A DNA stretch of 8,003 nucleotides from Desulfonatronospira sp. (GTDB taxonomy: Bacteria; Desulfobacterota; Desulfovibrionia; Desulfovibrionales; Desulfonatronovibrionaceae), in assembly GCA_003563255.1 (NCBI GenBank), contig PWSL01000254.1, positions 1 through 8,003 on the forward strand. The letters are read 5' to 3'. Positions 5,903 to 8,003 of this stretch are shown piece after piece. Positions within the stretch are counted from its first letter, which is position 1, and every line of letters starts with the position of its first letter. The position numbers were made by a program, and so were the translations under genes. The notes under the pieces were generated by a model. That model worked only from the letters and a program-made list of their open reading frames with translations, did not search any database and had not been told where the DNA came from.

Positions 5903-6769
5903 TTATATTCTCTTATAAATCGTGGGCCGGATCTGTTTCAAAGGCAGATCCATCCCGCTCAAGGTTTCCGAATGCCCGATAAAAAGATGACCTCCGTACT
6001 CAATAAATTTGGAGAGCTTACGGAAAAGGGCTTCCTGTACGGGACGTTCAAAATAGATGATCACGTTGCGGCAGAATATAAGGTCCATCTTCTCCCGGAA
6101 GGAAATATCCTGGATGAGGTTAAGCTCCCTGAATGAAACCCTGCTCCTCAGCTCCGGGACTATCCTGACCAGACTTCTCTTGCGGTCCCTGCTTCTTAAA
6201 AGGTATTTCTTGCGCATCTGACCTGGTATCAGTTCAGCTCCCTGTTCCGTATAAACCGCCCTCTGGGCCTCGTTAAGGACCTGCCTGGAGATGTCAGTGG
6301 CCAGGATCTGGTAATCGAAATGCTGGTGCCTCAGAGCAAACTCGTTTAAGACCATGGCCAGACTGTACGGTTCCTTGCCGTTGGAGCACCCTGCACACCA
6401 GGCCATGAGCCTGCCGCCTGAGGGGTGTTCTTCCATCCATTCAGGCAGCAGTTCGTTGTACAGGATTTCAAAATGATGCGCCTCCCGGAAAAAATCCGTC
6501 TTATTGGTGGTCACGGCATCCACCAGGTGCGGCATTTCCAGTTCCAGGCCCTTGAGACTGAAAAGATACTCTTTGTATTCGTCAAAACTTGCCATGTTCA
6601 AACTTCGCAGTCTTTTGCCGAGCCTGGACTCCAGCATGGTTTTCTTGGCCGGAGGCATCTTAATTCCAAACTCGGTCTGGATGAATTCGCCCAGACTCTT
6701 GAACTCTTTGTTGGTCATGGGCCTGGGTACAGACCAGCGTCTGTCCTCTGCATTCTGGATTTCATTCAT
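5903..6769 (-). CDS. cheR: Chemoreceptor glutamate methyltransferase CheR
   Basis: CheR transfers methyl groups from S-adenosylmethionine to receptor glutamates, opposing CheB. The 288-aa protein has the N-terminal helical domain (about 18-80, with EFGIKMPPAKKTMLESRLGKR) and the SAM-dependent methyltransferase domain. It shows TTNKTDFFREAHHF (N89, T91 and R95 at cofactor-contact positions of the E. coli enzyme), AGCSNGKEPYS (E133 equivalent to E. coli E129), ATDIS (D159), LNL (217-218) and FCRNVIIYF (R234/N235). GHSETL lies near the C-terminus. The beta-subdomain loop (about 191-200) is rich in Arg and Lys and has no glycine, unlike the RGTG...G loop of E. coli CheR. ATG 6769 is used; an ATG at 6718 (MTNKEF) is a possible later start, as neither has a strong Shine-Dalgarno. 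It follows cheW after an 88-bp gap containing an 11-bp inverted repeat. Confidence 0.96.
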   Translation of the reverse strand: MNEIQNAEDRRWSVPRPMTNKEFKSLGEFIQTEFGIKMPPAKKTMLESRLGKRLRSLNMASFDEYKEYLFSLKGLELEMPHLVDAVTTNKTDFFREAHHFEILYNELLPEWMEEHPSGGRLMAWCAGCSNGKEPYSLAMVLNEFALRHQHFDYQILATDISRQVLNEAQRAVYTEQGAELIPGQMRKKYLLRSRDRKRSLVRIVPELRSRVSFRELNLIQDISFREKMDLIFCRNVIIYFERPVQEALFRKLSKFIEYGGHLFIGHSETLSGMDLPLKQIRPTIYKRI

Positions 6770-6814
6770 GATTGCAGCATCTCTGGGAATAAACCCCGGC
6801 TAAGATTTTGAACT

Positions 6815-6850
6815 GCAGCCGGCTGAACACAATTGCGTACAGCCGGCTGC
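6815..6850. repeat. 11-bp perfect inverted repeat between cheW and cheR
   Basis: GCAGCCGGCTG (6815-6825) and its exact reverse complement CAGCCGGCTGC (6840-6850) flank a 14-base spacer. Each arm contains the self-palindrome CAGCCGGCTG. In mRNA the arms can pair with each other into a long GC-rich stem starting 7 bases after the cheW stop, or each can fold or dimerise alone. No T-tract follows on either strand, so stabilisation or processing of the polycistronic message is likelier than efficient termination. A binding site for a dimeric protein is the alternative. Confidence 0.7.
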
Positions 6851-6857
6851 TTCAGCC

Positions 6858-7391
6858 TCAGCCCTGCATGCCGACGTTGGTCGAGGCTCTGTTTTCCGGC
6901 ATATGTCTTACGCCGCTTTCAGCAATTGATGATAGTTCTTCCATGCTGAATACGGCCTGAATATCCAGGAGAATGACGAAATTCTCCTCGAGTTTGCCGA
7001 GTCCGCGGATGAATTTCATGTCGATGGTACTTCCAAGCTTTGGGGTGTCTTCTATCTGGCTGGGCGGAATGTCCAGGACCTCCTGTACCCCGTCCACCAG
7101 GGCCCCCATGATGCTGGATTCTCCGTCATAACTGACCTCCACGATAATTATGCAGGTATCCACTGTCTGCTCCCCTTCATCAAGGCCGAACTTCTTGCGC
7201 AGGTCAACTACCGGAACGGGACGCCCCCGCACATTGATCACTCCACGCATGTAATCGGCTGTCCTGGGGACCTTGGTGATCGTGGTATACTCCAGGACTT
7301 CCCGCACCGAATCGATACTCAGTCCGAAAAGCTCCTGATCCAGGTAGAAGGTCAGATAGGTATCGCTGTAGCTTGTGCCTTTGTCAGTCAT
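6858..7391 (-). CDS. cheW: Chemotaxis coupling protein CheW
   Basis: CheW links MCP signalling tips to the kinase CheA in the membrane-proximal receptor array. The 177-aa protein is a single CheW domain: YLTFYLDQELFGLSIDSVREVLEY (12-35), VPRTADYMRGVINVRGRPVPVVDLR (41-65, with the conserved Arg-Gly before the NVRG turn), LVDGVQEVLDIPPSQIE (99-114), and FIRGLGKLEENFVILLDIQAVF (127-148). An unconserved tail of about 25 residues follows. ATG 7391 is chosen because AAGGAG sits five bases upstream; an in-frame GTG at 7397 overlaps that site. It follows the MCP gene after an 82-bp gap with a hairpin. No membrane segment or extra receiver is present, so this is CheW and not CheV. Confidence 0.97.
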   Translation of the reverse strand: MTDKGTSYSDTYLTFYLDQELFGLSIDSVREVLEYTTITKVPRTADYMRGVINVRGRPVPVVDLRKKFGLDEGEQTVDTCIIIVEVSYDGESSIMGALVDGVQEVLDIPPSQIEDTPKLGSTIDMKFIRGLGKLEENFVILLDIQAVFSMEELSSIAESGVRHMPENRASTNVGMQG

Positions 7392-7448
7392 AAGCACTCC
7401 TTGAACCGAACCTGAGCGGTTATCTGTTGCTGGTTGTTATTTTAGAAT

Positions 7449-7466
7449 GCGGCATCAGCATGCCGC
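7449..7466 (-). terminator. Hairpin after the MCP gene (weak terminator or processing signal)
   Basis: GCGGCAT (7449-7455) and ATGCCGC (7460-7466) form a perfect 7-bp stem with a four-base loop, 7 bases beyond the MCP stop. On the minus strand it is followed by ATTCTAAAAT, which is AT-rich but not a T-tract. It probably slows RNA polymerase or protects the upstream message; full termination before cheW is unlikely from sequence alone. Confidence 0.45.
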
Positions 7467-7473
7467 CCGGGCC

Positions 7474-8003
7474 TCAATAGCGCTCAAACTCCTGGTCTTC
7501 GGCGTCCTCAGACTGCATATTCAGCTTCAGACGGTTGCCGGTCTTTCTGGTTGCCTGCCTTGGAGCTCTTTGCTGGTCTCTTCTGTCCTCTCTTACCATT
7601 GCTTTGCTCTGGGACTTGCGGGCCTGGGGTTTCTTTGACTGCACGCCCTGCCCGCGTCTGGATTTGCCCCCGTTATCGCTCAGGACAAAGAAGCTGATGG
7701 TATCCTGCAGCTGCTGGGCCTGGCTGGACAGCTCCTCGGCAGTGGAGGACAGCTCTTCCGAAGCGGAAGCATTCTGCTGCACCACCTGGTCCAGTTGCTG
7801 GATGGCCTTGTTGATCTGCTCCGCACCGGATGTCTGTTCTCTGGAGGATGCGCTTATCTCCTGGACCAGGTCCGCGGTTTTCTGGATGTCCGGGACCATC
7901 TTCTTGAGCATCTCCCCGGCCTTTTCCGCCACCTGCACGCTGGAGGCGGAAAGTCCGCTGATCTCATTGGCCGCCTGGCCACTACGTTCGGCCAGTTTGC
8001 GCA
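7474..8003 (-). CDS. Methyl-accepting chemotaxis protein, C-terminal part (partial)
   Basis: The window edge cuts the gene; 175 C-terminal residues are visible. They are the descending helix of an MCP cytoplasmic domain: [33 protein letters not shown], then [21 protein letters not shown]. The last stretch holds two classic methylation-type sites (S-A-S-E-E-L-S-S and S-T-A-E-E-L-S-S), the glutamates CheR and CheB act on. After the helix ends (ISFFVL), a linker of about 64 residues is very rich in Arg, Lys and Gln, then turns acidic (SEDAEDQ). It closes with EFERY, which fits the aromatic C-terminal pentapeptide pattern (aromatic at positions 2 and 5) that tethers CheR and CheB in other bacteria. 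Its signalling tip and any sensor or membrane segments lie outside the window. It is the first visible gene of the che block. Confidence 0.95.
   Translation of the reverse strand, partial: RKLAERSGQAANEISGLSASSVQVAEKAGEMLKKMVPDIQKTADLVQEISASSREQTSGAEQINKAIQQLDQVVQQNASASEELSSTAEELSSQAQQLQDTISFFVLSDNGGKSRRGQGVQSKKPQARKSQSKAMVREDRRDQQRAPRQATRKTGNRLKLNMQSEDAEDQEFERY

Overview
The window looks like a chromosomal piece of a Gram-negative, moderately GC-rich bacterium. The protein style (a CheD-containing chemotaxis operon, a soluble hybrid kinase with a stand-alone receiver, and an MCP ending in an aromatic pentapeptide) suggests a sulfate-reducer-like Desulfobacterota lineage such as Desulfovibrionales. 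That placement is an inference from family resemblance and was not tested by any search.

Layout. From about 1150 to the right edge everything is on the minus strand and reads right to left: the C-terminal part of a methyl-accepting chemotaxis protein (MCP), cheW, cheR, cheD, cheB, then after a 204-bp gap a single-domain response regulator and a 764-residue hybrid histidine kinase. Every gap inside the che block carries an inverted repeat, and the 204-bp gap holds a terminator-like hairpin and an operator-like dyad. On the left, a plus-strand gene (about 269-1153) encodes a four-helix-bundle protein whose last 76 residues are a perfect 9-bp tandem repeat (x-Ser-Asp). It meets the hybrid kinase tail to tail, with the stop codons overlapping. 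The first ~150 bases are the minus-strand remnant of another histidine kinase, truncated before its dimerisation domain.

How the genes work together. MCP, CheW, CheR, CheD and CheB supply receptor coupling and the full receptor-modification set: methylation, demethylation/deamidation, and CheD deamidation. CheA and a dedicated CheY are not in view and would have to lie upstream or elsewhere. The downstream receiver and hybrid kinase form a translationally close pair (21-bp gap) and are probably a separate phosphorelay transcribed in the same direction, possibly from their own promoter.

Most unusual parts: the minisatellite-tailed four-helix-bundle gene (9-bp units organised in a 63-bp higher-order repeat), the broken kinase beside it, the degenerate N-terminal receiver of the hybrid kinase, the set of intercistronic hairpins, and the pairing of a pentapeptide-tailed MCP with a CheR whose expected glycine-containing loop has no glycines.
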